Assembly: GCA_947685225.1 (NCBI GenBank)
Contig: CANTUV010000007.1
Location: 17,938,501 to 18,002,500 of the forward strand
Length of the DNA: 64,000 nucleotides
Direction of reading: 5' to 3'
Source: Garcia nutans
Taxonomy: Eukaryota > Streptophyta > Magnoliopsida > Malpighiales > Euphorbiaceae
The notes beneath the pieces were generated by a model. That model did no database searches. It was given only the letters and a program-made list of their open reading frames with translations, and was not told the DNA's origin. The position numbers were made by a program, and so were the translations under genes. Numbering within the stretch: the first letter of the stretch is position 1; the number at the start of each line of letters is the position of its first letter. Below, piece after piece: positions 46,001 through 58,012 of the stretch.

Positions 46001-47554
46001 AAGCCTCACATCCCTTTTGAATCATCCTCCTAGCTGAAATAGCTGAAACAAACATGGATGAAAGATGTCTTTGCTCACTAGATACCATCACTTTTCTACC
46101 ATCACAGGTTCTCAGGGTAACACACTTTTACTGATAATCTACCACAGCCCCATGCTTGGATAACCAGTCCATGCCTAAAATTAAATCATTCTCCCTGAAA
46201 AGCATCTCAATCAAGTCACCGAGGAACTCCTCATCCTGAACCACAACTGGACTATCTCGGTGCACCTTGCTAACTACAACATATGCCTTAAAGGATTTGT
46301 CACCAAAATATCAAATCCTAGGGACTCTGAATGCAAATCAGTCACAGGCAAGATGGATGTACTAATGTATAAATGAGTCGACCCAGGGTCTATCAAAGTA
46401 AGAACTAAAGTACCAAATAAAGAAAAAGTACCAGCAATAATAGCTGAAGCATCTGGTTGCCTCTGCATCACATATACCTGCTGAGATGGCCCTACCTCAT
46501 CTGGTCTACTACCTGCGGTAGAACCTCCTCTCTGACCAGACCATGTTCGACCCCCTCTGCTAAAACCTCTGCCACCACGATCCCCTCTAACACTGGGTGT
46601 AGAAGTTGTAGTATCAGTCTATCTATCCTCTGGTGGCTCTGGACAATCTCTGAAGAAGTGATCTGGTGACCCACATCTATAACACACTACTAGTCCACCT
46701 GTCTTCCAGCAAGTACCCTCGTGTGCCCTACCACAATGGACACTGGTATATGGAACTGGCCTCTGAACTATTGGAGTTGGAGCACTAGCCACAGAAACTG
46801 TAGGTCTCGATCTCTGTCTCTCAACACTCCTGGCAGCTGCAACCAACTGAGAAAAATCCTGATACCGGAAGCCTACGATAATGCACATGATAGAGGGTCT
46901 CAACCCCTCCTTAAACCTCCGACACTAGTCAATCTCATCAGAAATGATCCCATCAGCATACTGACTCAACCGGGTAAACTCTATCTCATACTCCGACACT
47001 ATCCTGGTATCCTACCTCAAACTGAAGAACTCTATCTTCTTTGCAACCTTATACTCCCTCGGAGTATACTTCTTCTCGAACTCCCGCAGGAAATTATCGT
47101 AGGTCAGGATTGGTGGATCATCCAGGGCATGTGAAACTGTCTTCCACCAATCATACGCATCCCTCTATAAAAGAGATCTGGCATAATCAAACTTTTCTTC
47201 TGGAGTAGCCTGCAGCTGGATGAACACTCTGTAGACTCTATCTAGCCATTGCTCTACTACAGTAAGGTCTATAGTACTAATAAATTCCTCAGCTCCATAC
47301 TTCCTCAACTTATCATATTTCCTCATCGATAACTGTGGCTGCGACTGTGGTGGCGACGGCTGCTAAATTGGAGCCTGCCTCAATAACTCCAACATATACT
47401 GTACCCAGCCCGGTGGAATCTCATTAACATCTAGTCTCTCTGGCACAGGAGTAGCTGCCCCTCTAGCTATCTTAACTCTATCTCCATCTCTACCCTCAAT
47501 AGGAGCCACACTCTCTGCAGTACCCTTTACAGACTAAAGTGTCTGAGACGCCAT
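43063..47554 (-). pseudogene. Element C gag-pol, heavily decayed
   Basis: From the ATG at 47554 the order is gag (zinc knuckle CYRCGSPDHFFRDC near 46690-46650), protease (TLIDPGSTHLYIS near 46390), RT (about 45876-45123, with VFIDDILLYS), RNase H (about 45120-44700), integrase (about 44300-43530, DGQSERVI retained) and chromodomain-like tail (43473-43063, ending QYPQLFQT). Many in-frame stops and small indels break it into pieces, but the protease-RT linker lacks the one-base gap of B. Confidence 0.92.
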
Positions 47555-47690
47555 AACTACCTATATTGCAAACATAGCAGAAATTGCCACATCAAAGATC
47601 AAAAACTGCCAGTGCCAATGCATGTATCATATTTAAAAATCTCAATTTTCTTTCTCTTACAACCCACCTAGGTTGAGAACCTCAAACCTA

Positions 47691-47703
47691 GGCTCTGATA
47701 CCA
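47691..47703 (-). other. Primer-binding site of element C
   Basis: The minus strand reads TGGTATCAGAGCC, seven bases after the 5' LTR. It is the initiator tRNA-Met type, as in B. Confidence 0.9.
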
Positions 47704-47710
47704 AAACAAA

Positions 47711-50354
47711 TGTAACACCCTTATACCCTATATACGTACACGATATACACTCAACATATGTAATATACGAATATATGATACAAGAATGCCACAACCCATT
47801 TTAATGAAACAAATCTTTACTTATAAAATCTGTATAAACTTAAACAATTTAATTGATATCATATAAATAATAGATGAAATATTACTTGCTAAAACACATA
47901 TATAACTTCATTACCAAAGGTTTATCCAACACATTTTTGATAGTTTACGAAAATATACATATATATACATTAAAATATAACATAATATACATGAAGTCAA
48001 TATATACAAAAATATAAAATATATACATGCTGGTAGTTTGTCTATGATCTTGATGTCCAACAATCAACTTTGCACTCAAGATCTCAAGCTTAGACTCGAC
48101 TCGGTCTAGACAAACTCTCCAGCTCAACCGAATCTACCCTCTCACCTACACAATGAATCACAATCGCGCTAAGCCAAAAGACTAGTGATACAAACTTTGA
48201 TAACAATATAATTCAAATGCAATGCCAATGCACAATACATAAGGATATTATATCTCATAACATTATGTCTTAATATATTGCTCAATTGTTCCACAATTCA
48301 TAATTCATATAAAAGCAAACACAAGCATGGGCCCAAAAGGATCTAATATGCTATTCAAATTCCAGAGTTACTACTTTGGTCCAAGATGACATCATGTGTC
48401 TAGCCCCAAAGGCAAATCATAATCATAATGAGGATTACCTCATATGTAACATCCCAACTAGGCTTCAAGGACTAGGCCCAACCCAGCTTCAAGGGACTGT
48501 TACATCATGTAACATCCCAACTAGGCTTCAAAGACCAAGCCCAACCCAGCTTCAAGGGACTATTACATCTTAGGCATGCCGCCAAACACAAAACTCTGAA
48601 AATTGAATAACATACTAGGCACACAATTCTTTCATAATTCTATTATCAAATTCTTTCTCATTTGCTCATGATCAAACTAGGCACAATACCTCAAATATCT
48701 CACTTATATCAATATAGCCATTACCAATGACTTTACATATCATCTTTAATGTATACATAACAAATTGCATTACCCAAACATTTTGGGTCATTAACATATT
48801 TTGCACATAGTTCACATTATACAAATCATAGCATATTACTCATGCACCAATAATGTAGTAAGTAACTTAATACATTTTCCAACCAAATGTTTTAAGTCCC
48901 AATGTCATGTAAATATAAGCAATTATTCAAAGTTTGTACTAATCTCTAAAAGCAATAAAACAAGCTCAAACACCACTTTCAACCTCCTCTTCCAAGATAT
49001 CCCTTAACACCTAGATTGGGGTAACTCAAGTCTCTTCAAAGCCTAAACCAAATGTGATTATAAATAATCACTTAATAACACACTAATAGGTATAAACAAA
49101 ACCTCTCAACACAAGGATGAGAAACACAAAGGAAAAAAAAGGAAAAGAACTATCTAGGGCAACTCTACACATGCCACGCTTAACAAAACGGGCGTGTTAA
49201 TGACTGTACCCTAAACCCACAACACAGAAGCTTTGACAAGCTTAGTGACATGGGCGTGTTAATAACCGTGTCCCAAGCTCTGTATTACAGTAGATAAGAC
49301 ACATCTAGAGACATAGTTGTGTCCCTGCCCATGCCAAAACTCCTACAATACAGTAGCTATGACACGCTAAGTGACATGGGCGTGTCATTGCACGTGTCAA
49401 TACTATAACATTACAGAAGTTGTGACACGCTCAGTGACATGGGTGTGTCACTGCACGTGTCTCTAACACTAAAAATAGAACCATCGACATGCCCAAAGAC
49501 ATGGCCGTGTCAGCGGGCGTGTCAGGCCAAAAATTCTGATATCAACACATAATTGTCACATCCAAAATTATCTTTCATTACCCTTTTCAACTATATTCAA
49601 ACTCAACCAAATCCATCATTATACCACAAAATACTTGTATATACATCAAAACAACTCAATTAAAAGCAAAAATACACAATTATAACCATGACTTCACAAC
49701 TCAAAATTTACACAACCCAAAACTCTTATTCTCTTCATCAAACTTAAACTTTTCTTTAATCCAACCCTAAATTCATAGTTAACTACCCAAAATAACTTCA
49801 TACATACCAATACCAACCATTAACACATACTACACTAAACATCCAATACACACATATACAAACTTCCATAGAAAATCAAGGAAACAAGTTGGAAACTTAC
49901 CAAATATGAAGAAAATCCTCAAAACTCCAACTTGAACACTTGAAATCCTTTAATTACTTGAGTTAGTAAGAAGCAAATTTCTCTTTTCCTTTGATGGAGG
50001 TAGCCGACTTTAATGGAGAAAGATGAAGAAGAAGATAATCACCAACTCCTCTTTATCCAACTAATCTCCTTTTTAATCACACAATTATCGAACTTTCACT
50101 CTCCACCAAGTAAAAACATATTACTTAATTAATACATAAAAAAATATCATCTTCCACTAACCACTTAATTAATATTTTAATAATTAGAATAACATTTGAC
50201 CCATATTAAAATGTTGACTTGTATATATTATGTATATCTACATATATATATCATATACACATTTTCATTTTTCACTTAATTATATATACATATACTTTTA
50301 AATCATTTATTTAATTTTCAAAAATTAATATTTTTAAAATTTTGGGATATTACA
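47711..50354 (-). repeat. 5' LTR of element C (2644 bp)
   Basis: On the plus strand it runs TGTAACACCC to GGATATTACA. It aligns over its whole length with 40373-43017. Confidence 0.93.
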
Positions 50355-50569
50355 TCTAAGATTTGATTGACAGTGAAAAGGTGCCTGAGCTTGATAAGCC
50401 CAACACTAAGAATAATCCTCTGCCTAAATATGGAAGGGCGCCACCACTTGCAACCTTCGTGATGGAGGGAGGATTGGAGGAAGATTTTGTCTTATTCTCT
50501 TTTTAAGATGAGAGTATTGAAGATATGAAGAGAGAAGAAGCTCAACTCAATGAACTTCCCTTAACTTGA
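50355..50569 (+). pseudogene. Element G gag, part after C
   Basis: Coding resumes as DLIDSEKVPELDKPN, then NPLPKYGRAPP and VMEGGLEEDFVLF. A TAA breaks the frame, and the rest ends NELPLT-stop at 50567-50569. This is the Tat gag tail. No protease or RT follows. Confidence 0.8.
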
Positions 50570-52166
50570 ATGTTGCTCTTCTATTTTGCTTTCTTTAATA
50601 TTTAATTGGAATAATTATGTTTTGTCAAATTATGTTTATTCGAATAAATTTTTTTCATTAAATTTTTCATGGTCTTTGTTCATTTTGGTGCTCAACCAAT
50701 GATGAATCTAGCTTGATATTTATAAATTAGCATATCTATGCATCATGGTTTGAATGACTTTACTAGATGAGGGAATTGTTCTACATCATTGAGCTGTGAA
50801 TGCTTACTTAGGGAGGGCTCCTACATAATTATGAGTGTCTAGGTCCTAGTCAATTTTAGAACATGCTTTGACAAACTTTTGAGGAGAAATTGAACTCTGC
50901 TTATTTTAGGGAGAGATGATCTAGGCATTGTTTGATAAGCTAAGAACTATTATCCACCTATGTTAACATCAATCCTTAGTTTGTCCCCTTGAGCCTTCAT
51001 AATATTTTAGCTTGCTCTTTATTGGCTTGTATGCCCGATAACCTACCCTGAGCTGTTGGGACTCTTATGACAAATCTAATGATCACTAAGGTGAAGAGGT
51101 AAGAAGATCAAAGAAAGGAATGCATAGTCAAGACCATAAGGACAGTTGAAGTTCTCAAGACCATATGGGTAGTTGAAGTTCACCTGATACTAGACCTAAT
51201 ATCTCCAATTCATTGAGATAAAGTTAGGACAACGAAATGATTTATCCTTATTGAAATAAGACTCACTCTACTCCACTCATCCATAAACAAAGTATAGAAT
51301 GGTGCAAGCGAGACAATTCTTTTGGATCAAGGACCCAACACCAAAAAAAAGAAAAAAAATGAAAAAATGGGTCCTGAGTTTGTGCAAAAGCAAAAGGAAA
51401 AGATGAAGATCATATTAATTAGTTCTATATTTTTCTAAGGAGATAGAAGGAAATTGGTGTCTAGTAAGATTGCTCCCAGCTGCTTATGGCTCCAACCGAA
51501 GGTTTTAGTGTGAAGATTTGTCAGAAGTGTCACATCAGCTCCAATTTCAAAAATGGCCTTCACTTAAACTATGTCCCTTATACACTCTGTTTCAAGTCCA
51601 TTAAAGACCTGTTGATCTCTCTTGGTAGGTAAGTCTATTAGTGGAGATAGTTTGAATAAGCATTTATATGAGATAGACAATATTCAAACTCAATGAGACC
51701 TTTGGCCAGGTAATGTGCATGTGCCTATCTAAAGTGCAATATTTCTTGCTTAAAAGGAAATGATTCCCGAGTTTAGTATGGTAACTAGGGTTGTCATGTT
51801 ATAGATATGTTAACTTGGAAAATAGAGCCCTGAGGTACAATGACACTCATTTGACAAAGTCAACATTTGATTTTAAAAAGAAACATATTGGGCAAAGAAA
51901 AGGATTATTTGCAAGGTTATGAAGAAGTTACCAATTGATGTACTAAATCATAGTTTGAAATGGATGTATCTCTGCTGCTTGGGGTCTTCACCACTCATGT
52001 TTTTAACATCTTGGAAATAAAAAGCCATAAATGTGAATTTTTCTATCATTCCAATGCAAGATCTAAATGAGCATCTGGAAAGAATCAATGAGAACACTTC
52101 AGCTATCAGCTTGGTCTGTGAGTCGATGAAACCACTGTAGGTATCATCCATGCATATCATGCATAC
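50570..52166 (+). other. Element G 3' region, first part
   Basis: Non-coding. Phrases such as TGCCCGATAACCTACCCTGAG near 51030 and the surrounding layout look like the long region after pol in Tat/Ogre elements, although pol itself is missing. Short frames on either strand show no domain. Confidence 0.6.
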
Positions 52167-54185
52167 TGTAGACCTTTAATTTTTGACTCAGTCCAATCAG
52201 ATGATTTTAAACAGTTCAAAATAATTTTTATGGTGTTTTATTTAAATAATATTTATTTTTAATAAAAATAAAAAAAATAAAAAGGATAAAAAATAATAAA
52301 TAAATAAAAATCGGCGATGAAAGAATCGACGACGAAAATTTTTTATTATGGGAGACGAATTGGCTTGGGCCAATTTGTTGCAGGAAAATCTTGTGGCAAA
52401 CTGGCTGGCCAGCGCCCAGTGCCCGCAGTAATATTTTTTTGCCAGCGCACTTTCGTATGCCAGGCCCGCACGCGGTTTTGCCAAAACCCTATTCTACTTA
52501 GTTTTTAATTTTATTTCCTAAAAGGTTTTTATTTTTTTAGCCAATTAGGATTAGGTTTACGATTTTTTCTTATAAATACCATATTAAAGATACAGAATGA
52601 GGGATCTAAAATTTTTGATCTGACTTTTGAACTTTTGATCTTAAAAAGAGGATCTGGAACTTTGGAGCTCGGAATTGCTTTTGGTAGTCTATTCATAATT
52701 TCAAGATTGAAGAATCAAGAGGCAGCAAACAATATACAACCCATCAAAGGTAGCCCACACTGTCTTTGGTATTATTCAACCAAAATTCAAGTTGTGGTGG
52801 AACCAACAACGGAGGTTTGATTTTTCTATTGACTTATTTATTTTCACAGTAGCTTCATCATACAATTTGATCAATTGTTTAAAAATACATGTTTTTTCTA
52901 TTTGATCAATTATTCTGTTTACCCTCTAAACTTTATTTAAAATCCTAAAAAGTATTTTTTCAAAACCCTAAAAACCTTAATACCCGTAAAACTAACTTTT
53001 GAAATATAAAACCCTAATTACACTTTTCTAAAACTACAAAACAATAATCTATTTTCTTAAAACCCTAACCAAATTTATTTTTCTAAGATTTACAGTAGCT
53101 TGTTTTTTCCAATTCTAAAATCCTATTTTCTAAATCTCAAACCCTAAAATCTTAATTTTTAACACCAAAATCTACAACTCTAAAGGCCAATTTTCAAAAT
53201 CTTATGGGGCGCGGCCCCTGACCATGCAAGGGGCTCTGTCCCCTTGATCTCGCCCGCTAATCGACTAGCAGGATCGCTGTATGGGCTTGTCGAAGGGGTC
53301 AATATTTATTTGTGTATTATAAGTCTTTATGTTTAACTTCCTTTATTATGATTATTCAAAATATAATAGCTTTATTCAAAATACAAACCTAAACCCTAAT
53401 TTATTCAAACCATAAATCTTAATTAATTCTATTTTCCAAATCATCACAGTAGCTTGTTCCTTTTAAATATCTAAAGATTTTATTTTATTTTCATAAGCTT
53501 CAATCTTATTTACTTAAACCCTAAAGTTTCATACTTACTATTTTGTTTAAATTAAATGAATGATTTATTTATGATGAATGGTTGTTTACTCTTATTGATT
53601 TGCTTAGGTTTCAAAACATTGTAAGAGGTATTTTCACTTTGTGGATACCTCATTAATTAATTTTCATGTAATTTAAATTATTTTTATATTTTGGGATTAA
53701 TGTAAAGGATAGGTTTCCACCTTTTGGTGGGTGTCCTATTTAGTTTTAGACATGGACGATGTAAGGACATATTTCCATCCTCGGATGGGTGTCCGTTTAT
53801 TTGTTTAGTTTGGACATTATTTTGATTTTAATATAATGATTCTTTATTTTAATTGTTGCATGTAGTATGGATAAAATTATTATATTTAAGAATTTTATAA
53901 TATTAAGAACTGAAAAGGAGGCCAATTCCAATGAAATGGGCATTGTGGGGGGGTGCTGGGCCGTTTTTCACCTTCCACACACGTACCCAACTTTTTGAAC
54001 CCATTAGGGGGTTGGGAATTCCTTAGGAATCGAGTCATCCATCCCTTTCTTTTTCCTGGCCCATCCGGGTGGAGACTCCATTTTCTCTGGGCTTAGGCCC
54101 ATGTTCTTTAAGGCCTTGAGCCTAAACAATATAGAAGTCGCAAGAACCATTTCACCGGGAGTGGGGGTGAAAATTCCCGTTCACA
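52167..54185 (+). mobile_element. Solo Tat-type LTR G3 inside the 3' region of G
   Basis: It begins TGTAGACC and ends CGTTCACA. It is flanked by CATAC (52162-52166) and TATAC (54186-54190), a TSD with one mismatch. No primer site follows it. It carries the TATA box (52571-52578), GC-rich palindromes (52310-52470), the AAACCCTA cluster and the AGGAATCGAGTCATCCA-type end block (near 54025). A GC-rich stretch with GGGGCGCGGCCCC at 53204-53310 is absent from the G LTRs but resembles part of R. Confidence 0.75.
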
Positions 54186-56305
54186 TATACATAAACATAT
54201 CACACTGCATTTTTGTCTTGTGTTCCTATTCTTTGTCAAAGTAAACAACAGAAATTCTATGAAGCAAATAATGAGAAGCAGGTGTGGAATCAAGGGATAT
54301 GGAAGGATAGAGATGCATCTTTATAAAGATAGAGATGCATGCTTATGTAAGGAACTAGACAATATACAAACATCAATATGAGCCTGCATGGGAAAATCAT
54401 TTGTTTGAGCCTACACAGAGGGCAAAGTTTCTCCTTTCAATTTTTTTGAGTTTATACGTGTATAAAATATTTTCAAACTCACTTTCAATATTTTTCCATG
54501 CAGGGGGCAAAGAGATAGCTGATTTTTTTTAAAAGGAAGAACAAAAAGAATGGAACAAGAAGAAGATTAGAACTCTCAAAGAATAAAGTTGCAAAAGATA
54601 AAAGATTAGTCTTGCTAGAAGAGCTGAAGCCAGGGTAATGACCCAATCTCCAAAGGATAAAGATTCATTTTTGAAGGGTAAAGACCTTATCTCCAAAGGA
54701 TAAAGATCCACTTTTGAAGGGTAAAGACCCAATCTCCAAAGGATAAAGATTCATTTTTGAAAGGTACCAATCTCCGAAGGATAAAGATCCACTTTTAAAG
54801 GGTAAAGACCCGATGGCAAAGGATGAAGATCCAAGGTCCAAGAATGAAGATCCATTTTGAAGGGTGAAGACCCAATCTCCAAAGGATGAAGATCCATTTT
54901 GAAGGGTGAAGACCCAATGACCAAGGATGAAGATCCATTTTGAAGGGTGAAGACTCAAAGTCCAAAGGATGAATATTCATTTTGAATCCAAAGGATGAAG
55001 ATCCATTTTGAAGGGTGAAGATTCAAAGTCCAAAGGATGAAATCCATTTTGAAGGGTGAAGACCCAATGACCAAGGATGAAGATCCAAGGTCCAAGGATG
55101 AAGATCCATTTTGATGGTGAAGACCCATAATCCATTGAAGAATGGAACAATTAGCTAGAAGAAAGCCAAAATTCCCAGATGATAGAAGGTCAGTCCGGTT
55201 AGAAGAGCTAGAGTCGATCCATTGAAGAATGGAGCAAGTGGTTAGAAGAAAGCCATGATAGAAGATCAATCAACTAGAAGAGCTATAATTAATTAGCTAG
55301 AAGAAAGCCAGAACTCTCAAACTGACAGAAGGTCAATCAAACCAGGTCCAAGTACCCAAATCAAATTTAGTCTCATGTCCAAGTACCAAGTCTCGGGTCC
55401 AAGTACCCAAATCAAATTCAGTCTTTGGTCCAAATATCCAAATTAAATTTAGTCTCAGATCCAAGTACCCAGTCTCGGGTCTAAGTACCCAAATCTAATT
55501 TAGTCTCGGGTTTAAGTACCCAAATCAAATCCAGCTCGGGTTTAGAACCCAAAACCCAATGACCAAGGATGAAGATTCGACGTCCAAAGAATGAAGATTC
55601 ATTTTGAATGGTGAATACCTGAAGTCCAAAGGATGAAGATCCATTTTGAAGGGTGAAGATCCAATGACCAAGGATGAAGATCCAAGTTTCAAGGATGAAG
55701 ATCCATTTTAAGGGTAGAGACCCGCAATTCGTTGAAGAATGGAACAATCAGCTAAAAGAAAGCCAAAATTCCCAGTTAATAGAAGGTCAGTCCAGTTAGA
55801 ATAGCTGGAGTCGATCCATTGAAGAATAGAGCAAGTGGCTAGAAGAAAGCCATGATAGAAGATCAATAAGCCAGAAGAGCTATAATTAATTGGCTAGAAG
55901 AAGGCCAGAACTCTCAAACTGACAGAAGGTCAATCAAACCCAGTCTCGGGTCCAAGTACCAAGTCTCGAGTCCAAGTACCCAAATCAAATTCAGTCTTGG
56001 GTCCAAATACCCAGTCTCGAGTCTAAGTACCCAAATGAAATTCATTCTCGGGTCCAAGTATCCAAATCCAATTCAGTCTCGGGTCTAAGTATCCAAATTA
56101 ATTCCAGCTCAGGTCTAGAACTCAAAACCCAGTCTCAGGTCCAAACCAAATTATTTTTTGAGTCCAGAACCCAAATTATTTTTGAGTCCAGAACTCAATC
56201 CAACCTCGAGTACGGAGTCTAGTCTGGCTCTAAATCCAGTAAAAAATTATGTTGCTTTTCACTCTCTTTTGTTATAGTCCCAGATCGCTCAAGCAGGGGG
56301 CAAAC
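54186..56305 (+). repeat. Element G 3' region with nested tandem repeats (about 600-bp higher-order unit)
   Basis: One array repeats a unit of about 40 bases built on GGATGAAGATCCATTTTGAAG and GGTGAAGACCCAATG (about 54640-55130, again 55553-55725). A second array repeats units of about 35 bases built on GTCCAAGTACCCAAATC (about 55340-55550, again 55936-56130). Between them lies a spacer starting ATTGAAGAATGGA. The array-spacer-array block recurs at a distance of 597 bases (55134 to 55731). Minus-strand open frames here are by-products of repeats whose length is near a multiple of three. Confidence 0.85.
56293..56305 (+). other. Polypurine tract of element G
   Basis: GCAGGGGGCAAAC stands directly before TGTAGACTC of the 3' LTR. 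Similar tracts without an LTR behind them lie at 54415-54426 and 54500-54511. Confidence 0.8.
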
Positions 56306-58012
56306 TGTAGACTCTTATTTTTTGGACCAAGTCTAGTCCGACACTAATTAAAGGCGATTAAGTCAAGTCTGAACATTTAAAACAGTCTGAAATAATTTTT
56401 ATAATATTTATTATATATTTTAATAATATAATATTTATTATTTATTTTAATAATATAATTACAAGTATTTATTTGAAATATAATATTTATTTTTAATAAT
56501 GGTAATAAAAATAATAAAAAATAATAAAATAATAAAAATAATGGACGAATCGATGAGCGACATGCGGCGGGCCGGCCTGCACAAATTGGCACCCCAATTA
56601 GCAAATTGGCTTGGACCAATTCACCTGCCCAAATTGGTGCAGCCTACAGCCAGTGTCGTAGCAAGCCCGTGCTCACAGTGCTCGCAGCTCGCGCCTGTGT
56701 GCCAGCCTCGCCAATTTTGCCTAAACCTAGTTTAATTAGGAACATTTTAAATATTTTCTTAACCAATAATGACTAGGTTTTTATTTTATTAATTACCTAT
56801 AAATACAGACTTAAAAAGATGAAAGAGAGGACTGACTTTGGAACTTTTGAAGGCTAGAACTTTTTGACTTTGGAACGAAAAAGACAAAAAATAATGAAAA
56901 ACAAAAATCCTAGAAGACAAAGAAAGAGGGAAAAATACAAAATCTTATCAAGGCAGTGGCTCAATATTGTCTTGATTTCATTCAGCCAATAAGCAACCGG
57001 TGCAAGAAAAAGTCTTGAACCAACCTTTAATTATTGGTGGAATCAACAACGAAGGTACGTCTTCTAAATTAAATCATTTAAACTTAGCATGATTTGATGA
57101 TATTGCTTGTTCTTCATACAAAGTAATTTCGATTGATTTTTTAATGCACAATCATTTAATTTAAATATCCAGTAGCTCCATTCTATACAAACATTTGTTA
57201 AAAAATCAGCTGTTAAAATAATTTGAAAGCTTCTTACAGTAATAAAAATATTTCCTAAACCATAATTCACTTATACCTTAAAAACTATAAAGTTCTAGTA
57301 TTCAAAAATCAAACCCTAATATGTTCTCTCAATTTTCTAAAACCCTAATTCTCACAAACCCTAAATCCTAATTTATCTAGTTTTTTAAAATTTTCATAGT
57401 AGCTAAATCCCTTTCAAAATATATGTATAAAATGTTAGTTTTCTAAACCCTAAAATCTTAGTTTTTAAATCTAAATCCTATAAACCCTAATTTTATTTAA
57501 GAAACCCTAATTAAAGTGTAAACCCTATATTTATATATCTATTTGCTTCATTTAAGTTTGGATACATGCTTATTATATGTCTTGAATGGATGATTCCTTA
57601 ATATTGTATATGTTGATGGATGATTTATTTTTATTTGATTTTATGATGAATGCCTGAATGTTTGTTCATTGATTTAATTTTTAGTTTCAAAAAATTTTAA
57701 GAGGCATGTTTCCATGTTATGGGTACCTCATTTGTTAGATCTCAAGTAATATAATTTATTTAAGTTTTGGATTAATGTAAAGGATACATTTCCACCAATT
57801 GGTGGGTATCCTATTTTATTTATTTTTTGGACATTAGACAAATGTAAAGGCATGTTTACATCCCTGGATGGGTGCCTATTCATTTATTTTGTTTGAACTC
57901 ATTGTGATTTTAATGAAGTGATTATTTATTCTTATAATTGCATGTAGTATGAATAATATTATTATAATTAAGAATTTTATAATATTATGACCTGAAAAGG
58001 AGGCTGGTTCCA
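56306..58012 (+). repeat. 3' LTR of element G, truncated (1707 bp)
   Basis: It matches 36794 onward closely, including the TATA box at 56798-56805 and the AAACCCTA cluster. It stops at GGCTGGTTCCAA (58012), about 220 bases before the expected LTR end, where inverted fragment R begins. Confidence 0.85.

Larger units (their letters stand above)
40373..50354 (-). mobile_element. Element C: complete but decayed Tekay/Del-type retrotransposon (9982 bp), TSD TCCAA/TCTAA
   Basis: It reads right to left: 5' LTR 50354-47711, primer site 47691-47703, gag-pol 47554-43063, polypurine tract 43018-43030, 3' LTR 43017-40373. The TSD copies are TCCAA (40368-40372) and TCTAA (50355-50359), one transition apart. 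The host gag reads KIQ before C and DLIDSEKV after it, so the insertion site is certain. LTRs differ by several percent and coding is full of stops, so C is much older than B. Confidence 0.94.
36794..58012 (+). mobile_element. Element G: Tat/Ogre-type non-autonomous retrotransposon with nested C and G3
   Basis: Parts: 5' LTR 36794-38735, primer site 38737-38754, leader, gag remnant 39818-40372, element C, gag end 50355-50569, long post-pol-like 3' region 50570-56305 (holding solo LTR G3 and tandem repeats), polypurine tract 56293-56305, and 3' LTR 56306-58012 (truncated). No RT, RNase H or integrase is present between gag and the 3' region. G1 and G2 LTRs are much closer to each other than to G3, which supports pairing them. 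Confidence 0.78.

Noticed and set aside
54529..55747. Minus-strand proteins of repeated Phe/Ser/Gly/Asp/Trp units
   Set aside because: They arise from tandem repeats whose unit length is near a multiple of three in a retrotransposon 3' region; no independent gene signal.
52167..56305. G3 as the 5' LTR of a separate element ending at 56305
   Set aside because: No primer site follows G3, its sequence is distant from the LTR at 56306, and near-matching five-base flanks fit a solo LTR.
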